This document shows positions 48,978 to 55,305 of a stretch of 64,000 nucleotides of DNA, piece by piece. Position 1 is the stretch's first letter. The number at the start of each line of letters is the position of its first letter. The stretch lies in contig NZ_JADEWY010000003.1 in the NCBI RefSeq assembly GCF_015207375.1, forward strand, positions 30,948-94,947. The letters run 5' to 3'. The position numbers were made by a program, and so were the translations under genes. This DNA is from Coleofasciculus sp. LEGE 07092. Its GTDB lineage: Bacteria > Cyanobacteriota > Cyanobacteriia > Cyanobacteriales > Coleofasciculaceae. Below the pieces are notes generated by a model that saw only the letters and a list, made by a program, of their open reading frames with translations, searched no databases and was not told the origin of the DNA.

Positions 48978-49394
48978 CTGCCTTGTCACCCTTATTGACA
49001 ATTAAAGTTGCCATTAAAGTTGCCAACAGTACTTAGGGCAACTGCCCTGCTGTCCCGTCGGTCGATCAATTGAACACAGAGGGAAACGATAGCTTCATCT
49101 GTTAACCCTTAAATCAGCTTTTACAAAGCCCCTAGAAAGCTGACATAAAGTTTAGATGAAGCCTTCTTGAAGTCTAGCACAACTGAACCAACCAACAAAA
49201 AAAGTTTTCTATTCTAACAAATATGCTAGTTAAAGTCAATAAAAATAAACGTTTCTCAATAAAATTCTAAAAAAGATCGTCCTTCTTCTTTTCCTAAAGT
49301 TAAGAAGATTGAAGTAGGGGAAAAGAAACTAACGAACTACGGAAATTTTAACCAACCAGAATTTGTATTGCCAAATAGCAAGGAAAGTTGTCAA
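48978..49394. other. Intergenic region before aroK
   Basis: About 400 bp between two divergent genes, so it should hold both promoters. It has a 12-bp tandem direct repeat at 49001. A TTG at 49368 in frame with aroK would extend that gene by nine codons. The middle is AT-rich. I see no further gene. Confidence 0.4.
49001..49024. repeat. Perfect 12-bp tandem direct repeat
   Basis: ATTAAAGTTGCC occurs twice in direct succession just upstream of the small minus-strand gene. Two units only. It could be a slippage product or a paired regulatory site. Confidence 0.6.
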
Positions 49395-49940
49395 GTGAAG
49401 GACTTATTAAAAGGAATTAACATTTTTCTAGTCGGTATGATGGGTGTCGGGAAAACCACGGTAGGACGTTTGCTGGCGACGGAGCTAGGCTACCATTTTT
49501 TCGATACGGATACCCTGATTGAGCAGGTTGCTGGTAAGACGATTAACGAGATTTTTGCCGAGGATGGTGAAGAAGCGTTTCGCCAATTAGAAAGTCAAGT
49601 GTTATCAGAACTATCAGCTCACACAAAATTAACCATTGCTACGGGTGGTGGTATCGTACTGCGACACATGAACTGGAGTTACCTGCACCAAGGATTGATT
49701 ATCTGGTTAGATGCACCCGTAAAGGTATTGCTCGATCGCCTACAAGATGATGCTACTCGTCCTCTTTTGCAAACTGCCGATCCTGCATCAGTGCTGCAAA
49801 CGTTGCTTGATAAACGCCGCCGTCTCTATGGGGAAGCGGATTTACACATTCAAGTTAGTGCTAATGAAACGCCAGAAGAGATTGCCTCGCGGGTGATGGC
49901 AGCAATTCCTTCAGTACTGAAATCTTCAGTAGTTGACTAA
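49395..49940 (+). CDS. aroK: Shikimate kinase
   Basis: 181 aa. It phosphorylates shikimate with ATP in the aromatic amino acid pathway. Walker A GMMGVGKTTVGR is near residue 16; the shikimate contacts are in FFDTDTLIE (about 41-49) and GGGIVLR (about 83-89), with FRQLE between them; the lid Arg is in RPLLQ. I take the GTG 49395, because most cyanobacterial AroK proteins begin close to KDLLKG; the TTG 49368 adds nine residues. It is the last core gene before the accessory region. Confidence 0.9.
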   Translation: MKDLLKGINIFLVGMMGVGKTTVGRLLATELGYHFFDTDTLIEQVAGKTINEIFAEDGEEAFRQLESQVLSELSAHTKLTIATGGGIVLRHMNWSYLHQGLIIWLDAPVKVLLDRLQDDATRPLLQTADPASVLQTLLDKRRRLYGEADLHIQVSANETPEEIASRVMAAIPSVLKSSVVD

Positions 49941-49949
49941 ATTGAAAGA

Positions 49950-50065
49950 GCGATCGCTCCCCTTGCCACGCTTACAGCTAAACTCATCGGTGACAGATAA
50001 CTCGAAACGAAGCCCAACGCTTGAAGTGAGATGGAAGGTAAGCGCTACTGAAAGGAGCAGATCGC
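49950..50065. repeat. Dispersed ~100-bp repeat, copy A
   Basis: It starts at a HIP1 octamer (49950-49957) just after aroK. The core from CCTTGCCACGC to GGAAGGTA aligns almost base for base with copies at 50646 and 52062. The right end is a degraded HIP1 (CAGATCGC). It lies directly downstream of the minus-strand small gene at 50069. Confidence 0.75.
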
Positions 50066-50068
50066 ACT

Positions 50069-50326
50069 CTAGTGAAAGTCAGATGCTGAGAGTCGCCCTT
50101 CAATTGGTTCAGTAAAAAACAACCCGTAACGCTCATAGCCTCTGATGATTCCTGTATATTCTCCTGTTTCTATAATGGCTTGGGCAATTCTATCCATTGT
50201 GGCTTCATCGTTGAAAACGTGAGCTGATCGTCCTCGTCTCAATAACCTTTGCACTTGAGTTGTATTGGGTAGGTGTTTGGCGATATGCCGGAGGTCGAGG
50301 ATAATGTCACGGTCAATGCCGCTCAT
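50069..50326 (-). CDS. Small protein, possibly 3'-truncated
   Basis: 85 aa. DIILDLRHIAKHL, RSAHVFNDEATMDRIAQ and IRGYERYGLFF are well-formed; I recall a widespread family of cyanobacterial short proteins with HVFNDEATM and RYGL(Y/F)F blocks, which usually continue past EPIG with a few more conserved residues. Here it ends EPIEGRLSASDFH right at repeat copy A, so its 3' end may have been replaced. Function unknown; family recall is unverified. Confidence 0.5.
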   Translation of the reverse strand: MSGIDRDIILDLRHIAKHLPNTTQVQRLLRRGRSAHVFNDEATMDRIAQAIIETGEYTGIIRGYERYGLFFTEPIEGRLSASDFH

Positions 50327-50469
50327 AAAATTTGACAGTCAAATCTCATGAGTGTATCAGGCTTTGCGATCGCTCTTGATTATGTGAATCATAACCCGAG
50401 AAAATAGTAATTAGGTTAGGTTGCCACGGAAGGCAATTTATGCAAAATTCGCTCAACACCACATGAGGA

Positions 50470-50601
50470 TTATCTCACATTAAAGACTGGGTTGTTATCG
50501 GGCCAGCCCCGTGCTTCAGCTAGAACTTCACCAATCGGTAAGGCTGTTTCTTGTCCATTTAGATATCTTTTCACAAGCCGAAGTATCCTACTGGATTTCA
50601 T
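50470..50601 (-). pseudogene. Small ORF, remnant of a gene pair
   Basis: 43 aa, MKSSRILRLVKRYLNGQETA to the end NPVFNVR. Its ATG overlaps the 3' end of another frame (…IILEELEDEIQ then stop) whose upstream part is cut off by repeat copy B. This overlap is how coupled small gene pairs look, so this may be the second gene of a pair whose first gene lost its 5' part. I do not recognise the family. Confidence 0.35.
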
Positions 50602-50645
50602 CTTCGAGTTCTTCTAATATTATCCCTACAGCTAGCTGAAGAGGA

Positions 50646-50771
50646 GCGATCGCATCCTTGCCACGCTAACAGCTAGACTTATCGGTGAGAGATAACTCGA
50701 AACGAAGTCCAACGCTTGAAGTGAGATGGAAGGTAGGTGCGATCAGCTTTGCTGGTGCCGTAGGCGATCGC
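50646..50771. repeat. Dispersed ~100-bp repeat, copy B
   Basis: Bounded by HIP1 octamers at 50646-50653 and 50764-50771. The core is the same as copy A with a few changes (for example CTTATC for CTCATC). An extra about 25 bp near the right end (AGCTTTGCTGGTGCC) is not in copies A and C. It lies directly downstream of the minus-strand Doc toxin gene. Confidence 0.78.
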
Positions 50772-50809
50772 TCCAACTGATATTTTGCTGTAGTAGGTAA
50801 TAGTTAAAG

Positions 50810-51202
50810 CTACTGTTCGATCGCTGTGATATGTTGCTTCAACCACTCAACAAACGACTCACGCCCTGAATTACCAGATGCTAACGCTAGAATAACCTGC
50901 TCTTGCTCATCGACAGAAGCGCTAATCTCCAATCCATTCAAGACCAGGAACGTTTCCATTGCAGCATGACCTGTGCGCTTGTTGCCATCCACAAAGGGAT
51001 GATTCATGATAATCGAGAAACCTAGAGCAGCAGCTTTATCAGCCAGCATTGGATACAAATCTTCCCCACCAAATGTCATGCGAGGTTGAGCTAGAGCAGA
51101 TTCCAATGCACCTAATTCACGTACACCCAAAGCACCTCCTGACTGCTCGATAATCTGACCGTGCAGATTAAGCACTTCGACTAGCGTCAGGTAACATATC
51201 AT
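50810..51202 (-). CDS. doc: Doc-type (death-on-curing) toxin, Fic fold
   Basis: 130 aa. It has the Fic/Doc signature HPFVDGNKRTG (about residues 67-77), with catalytic His and the phosphate-binding loop, plus RELGALESAL and KAAALGFSIIMNHPF. Doc proteins phosphorylate EF-Tu. I take the ATG 51202, which overlaps the antitoxin stop as ATGA; the frame is open to 51286 but that region is antitoxin coding. It forms a toxin-antitoxin pair with the gene before it. Confidence 0.87.
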   Translation of the reverse strand: MICYLTLVEVLNLHGQIIEQSGGALGVRELGALESALAQPRMTFGGEDLYPMLADKAAALGFSIIMNHPFVDGNKRTGHAAMETFLVLNGLEISASVDEQEQVILALASGNSGRESFVEWLKQHITAIEQ

Positions 51203-51396
51203 GCCAAGCGTCGATACAATTTGGCATTTTTCTTCAACACATAGCTGGACGCTTGGACAAATTCGCTCTTTGGATAACCGAGCCATTCGTCAATGCTTGC
51301 ACGTAGCAAATCTTCAAGAGAGATTCCGTTTTCCTGCGCTAATTGTTGCAATTTCTGTAATTGAGCGTCTTGAATTTCAATAGTGATGGAAGCCAC
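51199..51396 (-). CDS. Antitoxin of the Doc pair
   Basis: 65 aa. SITIEIQDAQLQKLQQLAQ looks like a ribbon-helix-helix DNA-binding start, and the end SSYVLKKNAKLYRRLA is, from memory, the standard ending of antitoxins paired with Doc toxins in cyanobacteria. GTG start at 51396 with AGAGGA seven bases upstream. The stop overlaps the toxin start (ATGA). It should bind and neutralise Doc and repress the operon. Confidence 0.82.
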   Translation of the reverse strand: MASITIEIQDAQLQKLQQLAQENGISLEDLLRASIDEWLGYPKSEFVQASSYVLKKNAKLYRRLA

Positions 51397-51541
51397 AGCT
51401 AATCCTCTCTGGATGTTAACAAAGTGTAGCACTTGTCGCTATCTACTAACAAAGCTCTTTTTTGTGGGTATAAATCCTTGTGTAACATATTCGAGCATAG
51501 CAATCGCTCCTCTGATACCTGGCAACTAGACCCAGAAGTAT

Positions 51542-51874
51542 CTATTCAGCTCTTTTTGCTAAAAAAGTGGAATCATCCCCATAGTGAAGGCTAATTTCCC
51601 CCTCTATAGAATCTTTATCTTTTAATCGAATCCAGCCACTACCCAAAGCTGGATCGCATTCATCATTTCCTTCCCAGGTAAACTCCAATCGCTTTTTACC
51701 TTCGATATCCACATTATCAACTACCCTACCGTGTAGGATACCAGAAACTAGACCAAATTGAAAATCTCCACAGTTATTTGAAGCAATTTTAATGTAAGCT
51801 TGAACCTCCATATTGAAATAGTCTTCATCCCACATTCCCATTTCATAAATATGCCAGACGCCTACAAAATCCAT
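51542..51874 (-). CDS. Conserved protein of unknown function
   Basis: 110 aa acidic soluble protein: MDFVGVWHIYEMGMWDEDYF, NCGDFQFGLVSGILHG, RLEFTWEGNDECDP. I recall similar short proteins scattered across many bacteria with no known function. It stands alone between the Doc pair and repeat copy C. Confidence 0.6.
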   Translation of the reverse strand: MDFVGVWHIYEMGMWDEDYFNMEVQAYIKIASNNCGDFQFGLVSGILHGRVVDNVDIEGKKRLEFTWEGNDECDPALGSGWIRLKDKDSIEGEISLHYGDDSTFLAKRAE

Positions 51875-52061
51875 TTTCTTATCCTTCCTAGTTATAGAGT
51901 TTCATCAAGCTGCCTAGATAGTGTTAATGCTGCAAACAGGAGGCGATCGCATCTTGCTCGTCCTCTGGCAGTTTTTCTAGCTCTGCAATGACGCGCTGAA
52001 GTAATTCAGTCATGGTTCCAAAATGTGAGTAGTCCTCTACGAGGCATCATAGCAATATGCC

Positions 52062-52163
52062 GCGATCGCATCCTTGGCACGCTAACAGCTAAACTCATCG
52101 GCGACAGATAACCCCGAAACGAAGCGCAACGATTGAAGTGAGAGGGAAGGTAGGCGCGATCGC
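52062..52163. repeat. Dispersed ~100-bp repeat, copy C
   Basis: Exactly bounded by HIP1 octamers at 52062-52069 and 52156-52163 (102 bp in all). The core again runs from CCTTGGCACGC to GGAAGGTAGG in the same orientation as copies A and B, with about 10 differences from copy A. It is downstream of the HNH operon on the minus strand. Confidence 0.78.
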
Positions 52164-52265
52164 TCCAAGTAGCATAGGCACTGAGCAACAGTAGATGTTG
52201 GGTAACAATTGTCAAGGCAATCTACAGCGATAAACGCTAACTATTAATTTATAGAAACAAAGGCG

Positions 52266-52295
52266 AAAACCTCAGTGAACAAGCACCGAGGTTTT
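52266..52295 (-). terminator. Intrinsic terminator of the HNH operon
   Basis: AAAACCTC (52266-52273) pairs with GAGGTTTT (52288-52295), with GTG/CAC inside. It lies 52 bp after the HNH stop on the minus strand and ends in T residues, so it should end that operon. It is symmetric and could work in both directions. Confidence 0.7.
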
Positions 52296-52347
52296 ATAAG
52301 GCTTATCGAGACTTAGTTAGAAAAGCCTATAAACCTTGAAGTTATTG

Positions 52348-52581
52348 TCAAAAGCGCCAAATATCGACGTGTAAATCTCCCTTGTGATAGGCTTTGTGAC
52401 AATCCGGACAAAGCGTCATCATGTTTTTTAGATCGGCTGGTCCATCTTCGCTGAACGGAATAACGTGATGTCCATGTGCGTTTTGGGTCACTTGACCACA
52501 AATTTCACACTTGTATCCATCCCTCTGTTTGACTACCTTCTGTACCTTTAAATGTTCTTTAGGTCGCTTTTGACTTGCCAC
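52348..52581 (-). CDS. HNH endonuclease, small
   Basis: 77 aa. CEICG and CPDC zinc pairs flank the HNH core: HGHHVIPFSEDGPADLKNMM, then LCPDCHKAYH, with the Asn of the motif in LKNM. Such single-domain HNH proteins are nicking or cutting nucleases of phages, restriction systems and toxins. It starts one base after the stop of the 52583 gene, so it is the third gene of a compact three-gene operon. Confidence 0.82.
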   Translation of the reverse strand: MASQKRPKEHLKVQKVVKQRDGYKCEICGQVTQNAHGHHVIPFSEDGPADLKNMMTLCPDCHKAYHKGDLHVDIWRF

Positions 52582-52582
52582 G

Positions 52583-52765
52583 TTACTTACCCTTTATTTC
52601 CTTACGTGATGAACCCTCAAATGTCTCTGTATCTGCTCCAACTATGGAAATATCACTATTTGGCGCACGCGATTTTACCGTTTTCGTTACTTCATGAGCA
52701 ACGTCTATGTACTCATCCTCAGATAAATTGTCAATTTTCACTCTGAGAGACTTCTTATTACCCAC
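52583..52765 (-). CDS. Small protein of the HNH operon
   Basis: 60 aa, GTG start. SLRVKIDNLSEDEYIDVAHEV then KSRAPNSDISIVGADTETF. Not recognised. Position between two genes with gaps of 1 and 11 bp says it is translated with them. It could be a partner or inhibitor of the nuclease. Confidence 0.5.
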   Translation of the reverse strand: MGNKKSLRVKIDNLSEDEYIDVAHEVTKTVKSRAPNSDISIVGADTETFEGSSRKEIKGK

Positions 52766-52776
52766 TACTCACCTCT

Positions 52777-53031
52777 TTAAGCAGTCAAAGAAAAAATTTG
52801 CTTACCACTAGCATCGGTTCCCCATGCTTCAACCTCACCATCACCATGGGTGATTGTAATTTCTGGTGCTTTAGACAGTTTCGGCTGTCCATTCTGATCT
52901 TGAGTCACCGAGTAAACGAAAACCTCTTCATTGCGTGACCGTACGGCTATATAAATATCAGCACCACTTGGCCATACATTCAGAATCTGATCGCCCTCTT
53001 TGAGAATCTTTACGCTCAATTTGTTCTTCAT
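52777..53031 (-). CDS. Small beta-rich protein, first gene of the HNH operon
   Basis: 84 aa with alternating polar and hydrophobic residues: KLSVKILKEGDQILNVWPSG, IAVRSRNEEVFVYSVTQ, EITITHGDGEVEAWGTD. Not recognised. The region upstream (53032-53179) should hold the operon promoter. No membrane segment or signal peptide. Confidence 0.5.
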   Translation of the reverse strand: MKNKLSVKILKEGDQILNVWPSGADIYIAVRSRNEEVFVYSVTQDQNGQPKLSKAPEITITHGDGEVEAWGTDASGKQIFSLTA

Positions 53032-53179
53032 TTTTCTGACCTCGATCTACCGCCTGTGAACAATAAACACAAAACAGTTTCTACGGTGTAGCATAAATTA
53101 CATTAAATTACTGTACTCAGGAAAACATTTGAGATTGGATTGAATGAACAGGTTGGAAGTAATTAGACTGTCCCTAACC

Positions 53180-53299
53180 TCACGGTTTAACCTGCACTCC
53201 ACCCACCGACATTGCTAACTCAACGGTAATGGCTACACAGGTAAGCTGACCACCGTGATTATACGGAATCACCTCAGAGTCTAACTGGTAATCACCCAC
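53180..53299 (-). pseudogene. Short reading frame, probable gene fragment
   Basis: 39 codons from a GTG: GDYQLDSEVIPYNHGGQLT, CVAITVELAMSVGGVQVKP. The composition looks coding, but there is a stop upstream in frame and no ribosome binding site, so it is probably the 3' part of a lost gene downstream of the RHH gene. Not recognised. Confidence 0.25.
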
Positions 53300-53333
53300 A
53301 ACACTATTGCTTTAACGGTGCGGCACGATCGAG

Positions 53334-53550
53334 CTATTGCTTAGGCACCTCCTTCAACCGACACTCGATCGCATCCAACCGACGCTCAATAGCCGCTAGC
53401 CTATCTGGTTCCCCTATCAGCTTGAATACCTTGTGAAATGTACCTCAGCGCCAGCCTATTGAGACTGGTGTTTTGCTGTTTAGCTATCTCCTCCAGTTGC
53501 CTCTTTACCTCAGAGTCTAGCTTGATGCTGAGTGTCATCTTGGTTGCCAT
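53334..53550 (-). pseudogene. Ribbon-helix-helix protein, frameshifted at its C-terminus
   Basis: Reads MATKMTLSIKLDSEVKRQLE, EIAKQQNTSLNRLALRYISQ, GIQADRGTR then TAG at 53401-53403 (49 aa): a clear RHH/CopG-type DNA-binding domain. From about 53428 another frame gives LIGEPDRLAAIERRLDAI, ECRLKEVPKQ to a stop at 53334-53336, a coiled-coil tail typical of this kind of protein. A two-base loss near GCTGATAGG would explain it. The 49 aa RHH part may still be functional. Divergent from the RHH gene at 53705. Confidence 0.6.
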
Positions 53551-53559
53551 CCCAAAAGG

Positions 53560-53585
53560 ATACCCTAACTAGAGTTATAGGGTAT
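53560..53585. promoter_or_regulatory. Palindromic operator-like site 1
   Basis: ATACCCTA and TAGGGTAT (8-bp arms) flank a 10-bp centre. It lies 10 bp upstream of the minus-strand RHH start. RHH repressors bind such paired sites, so autoregulation is likely. Confidence 0.55.
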
Positions 53586-53631
53586 TGCTGTTGTACTTTT
53601 ACCCTGCTCCGACCACTAAAACGGTACTTCT

Positions 53632-53650
53632 AAGGGCTATAGCTACCCTT
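53632..53650. promoter_or_regulatory. Palindromic operator-like site 2
   Basis: AAGGG and CCCTT flank CTATAGCTA. The half-sites resemble those of site 1 (TACCCT/AGGGTA), and another TACCCT lies between the two. This one is nearer the plus-strand RHH gene. Confidence 0.5.
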
Positions 53651-53704
53651 TATCGGTACTCGGAAAGGGGATAAGCTGGTTTCATCTAAACATGACTGCT
53701 GAAA

Positions 53705-53875
53705 ATGGCTGAGCAAGAGGAAGGTTCTAAAACCATAAAAGTCACAATGCCCAACCGCATCTATCAAAAGCTGAAGAAGCTATCGGATGAGTCAGGAGTA
53801 TCAATGTCTAAACTGATGCTCCTAGCAACTCTCAAGGAATATAAGCTCATAGATGATAAAGATACACCAAACTAG
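53705..53875 (+). CDS. Ribbon-helix-helix protein
   Basis: 56 aa: an acidic start MAEQEEGSKT, the beta-strand TIKVTMPNRIYQKLKKL, and the helices SDESGVSMSKLMLLATLKEY. This is the CopG/Arc/MetJ fold used in plasmid partition, antitoxins and phage regulators. Shorter than 60 residues, so easily missed. Divergent from the RHH gene at 53550, 154 bp apart. Confidence 0.65.
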   Translation: MAEQEEGSKTIKVTMPNRIYQKLKKLSDESGVSMSKLMLLATLKEYKLIDDKDTPN

Positions 53876-53945
53876 CCCCATTTGGTACCCATACTTACTC
53901 CATTATGGTATCTTTCAGGAAATAGTCAATCCTGGAGGTTTACTC

Positions 53946-54176
53946 ATGACACAAGATGATCTGATGGAACTGATTGATGAACTTGGTCTGGTATCGGTCA
54001 TCAGCTTACTGGCTACTTGCTGCCGAGATAAGGCTGAACTTTATCTCAGACAGAGAGGGCGAGGCTCCAATCAATACACGGCTTGGAACAGCAATGCTTT
54101 CTTGCTCAGACAGATGATGACCAAACTCCAGCCTACGGGCAATTATGACCCTGACACCAATCCCACAGGTGACTGA
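53946..54176 (+). CDS. Small protein of unknown family
   Basis: 76 aa: MTQDDLMELIDELGLVSVI, SLLATCCRDKAELYLRQRG, TAWNSNAFLLRQMMTKLQP. Start at the ATG 53946 with a strong GGAGG eight bases upstream; upstream extension to 53853 would overlap the RHH gene. It follows the RHH gene by 70 bp. Not recognised. It ends 19 bp before the 3' end of the last tRNA in the array. Confidence 0.6.
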   Translation: MTQDDLMELIDELGLVSVISLLATCCRDKAELYLRQRGRGSNQYTAWNSNAFLLRQMMTKLQPTGNYDPDTNPTGD

Positions 54177-54195
54177 CAACGTATGGGTGAATTAG

Positions 54196-54289
54196 TGGGG
54201 ATGGTGGGACTCGTTCGCGAAGCGTTCCCGAAGGGTACCCACACCCAATCGGTTAAAAGCCGATTGCTCTGCCATCGAGCTACATCCCC
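54196..54289 (-). tRNA. tRNA-Lys(UUU) with T-loop insertion
   Basis: Acceptor GGGGATG/CATCCCC, anticodon loop CTTTTAA, T-stem GTGGG/CCCAC. The T-loop is 29 nt instead of 7 (54209-54237). Discriminator A, no encoded CCA. Last tRNA in the array's transcription direction. Confidence 0.8.
54209..54237 (-). repeat. T-loop insertion in tRNA-Lys
   Basis: The 29-nt loop, about 22 nt longer than normal, contains two small hairpins: CCC-TTC-GGG and CGC-TTC-GCG. The same element sits in the T-loops of the Gly-UCC and Met-CAU genes. It resembles the 21-27 nt small dispersed repeats described in Nostoc. Confidence 0.78.
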
Positions 54290-54300
54290 ATTCATTTGAA

Positions 54301-54372
54301 CTCCTCGACCTAGATTTGATCCAAGAACCCTTCGATTAACAACTGAGTGTTTTGCGATTGAGCGATCGAGGA
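54301..54372 (-). tRNA. tRNA-Asn(GUU)-like, degenerate
   Basis: Acceptor TCCTCGA pairs perfectly with TCGAGGA, and the 72-nt length fits a tRNA with no gaps. The anticodon loop is TTGTTAA (GUU). The D-stem and anticodon stem are poorly paired, and the T-loop reads ATCAAAT instead of TTC-type. Probably a decayed copy. Confidence 0.5.
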
Positions 54373-54376
54373 ATAA

Positions 54377-54445
54377 CCCCTTACCCAAGAGTTGAACTTG
54401 GTCACCAGCCTTCGGAGGGCTAGGTCTGCATCCGGCAGGCAAGGG
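54377..54445 (-). tRNA. tRNA-Arg(CCG)-like, short D-arm
   Basis: Acceptor CCCTTGC/GTAAGGG, anticodon loop CTCCGAA (CCG), T-arm CCAAG-TTCAACT-CTTGG. Only 69 nt: the D-arm is CTGC-CGGAT-GCAG with a 5-nt loop and runs straight on from the acceptor. Functional status uncertain. Confidence 0.55.
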
Positions 54446-54506
54446 AAAAAAGTAATTTCAAATTTCAGATTTTAAAAATGAAATTAAATGTAAAATCCGT
54501 CTCAAG

Positions 54507-54887
54507 TCACGCCAATTTCACATCGTACAGTTTGAAGCGATCATCATTGGTGATGATCATGTAATCTTCTGCTTTCGCCTGAGCGATAATCATCCGGTCA
54601 AAAGGGTCTTGATGATGGAATGGCAAATTCTGCAATATTTCGTAATAACGAAACTTAGCTTCTAAAATCTGAAACTGGTTATCAATTAGAAAGAGTTCCA
54701 ACTCTGAAAGCGAAATGGACAAAGACAACTTACCGATACTAATCTTAATCGTCATTTCTCACAAACTAGCTTGACTGATATAAATGTCATTTGCAGAATT
54801 AGCAATTAATGCTTGTGCCTGTTTGGAAAGCTTCTCGTTACCTTCCAGAAACCAAATCAGAATGTGAGTATCAATTAGATAGTTCAT
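54507..54887 (-). pseudogene. vapC: VapC-type PIN-domain toxin with an internal stop
   Basis: Reading from the ATG at 54887, MNYLIDTHILIWFLEG gives the PIN start with its first catalytic Asp. After ISQASL there is TGA at 54759-54761, then [14 protein letters not shown] continues in the same frame to [11 protein letters not shown], the second acidic motif, and a stop at 54507. Relatives have W at that position (SLWE), so TGG became TGA. The 3' part could restart at ATG 54755 but would lack the first Asp. The antitoxin gene overlaps the start by 4 bp. Confidence 0.8.
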
Positions 54888-55102
54888 GACAGCATATATT
54901 CTTCAAAACCTGGAGGCGTTGCATCAAAATCATCTGCCACATGAGTAAAAATGCCTTTACCGCAACCGAATTTCCGAGGTTGAATAGCGGTTGAATTTTT
55001 TCCTGACTTTTCTTTTATGTTCTGGATTTCATTTAAAAGTTGAGTATCTTGCAATAACAAAATCCACTGAATCAGTTCTAATTTGAGAGCTTCTATATTC
55101 AT
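54884..55102 (-). CDS. vapB: VapB-type antitoxin (DUF2281-like)
   Basis: 72 aa: MNIEALKLELIQWILLLQD, NEIQNIKEKSG, and the toxin-binding end RKFGCGKGIFTHVADDFD, PPGFEEYML, typical of DUF2281-type VapB. It overlaps the vapC start as ATGA. It looks intact while its toxin is broken. An ATG six codons upstream (55120) is an alternative start. Confidence 0.72.
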   Translation of the reverse strand: MNIEALKLELIQWILLLQDTQLLNEIQNIKEKSGKNSTAIQPRKFGCGKGIFTHVADDFDATPPGFEEYMLS

Positions 55103-55134
55103 TGCTTCTACAAATCCCATTTTTTTTCGTTTTG

Positions 55135-55265
55135 AAGGTACGCGACAGCGAAGCGAGAAGAGCGAAGCGCAGATAGCCTCTTCGGTGCACTAACGCTCCT
55201 AATCACCCGCCGCAGCTCACCTCGAACGCCCAACAGATAACCTTTCGGTGATCGGATTCATTGAG
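55135..55265. repeat. Short-repeat mosaic between vapB and the 55306 gene
   Basis: It contains repeated GCGAAGCG/AGAGCGAAGCG units (about 55140-55175) and AACGCCCAACAGATAACC near 55225, which shares pieces (ACAGATAAC, CGGTGA) with the about 100-bp repeat but in a different order. No gene is seen. Confidence 0.4.
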
Positions 55266-55305
55266 GTTGTTATGCCGCAACTGCCGCTCAACACTTGTAA
55301 TATCA

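Larger units (their letters stand above)
51875..52347. other. Intergenic region with repeat copy C and a terminator
   Basis: It holds a HIP1 site at 51942-51949, repeat copy C and the hairpin at 52266. Short ORFs here follow the repeat and are not supported as genes. Confidence 0.4.

Noticed and set aside
49950..52163. The repeats read as integron attC sites, with small genes as cassettes
   Set aside because: GTTGGGC/GCCCAAC core-like heptamers occur, but a matching second core and the paired L boxes do not appear at the right distances in all copies, and no integrase gene is in the window.
54759..54761. TGA in vapC read as selenocysteine or suppressed by an array tRNA
   Set aside because: The residue in relatives is Trp, no SECIS-like hairpin follows and no array tRNA has a UCA anticodon.
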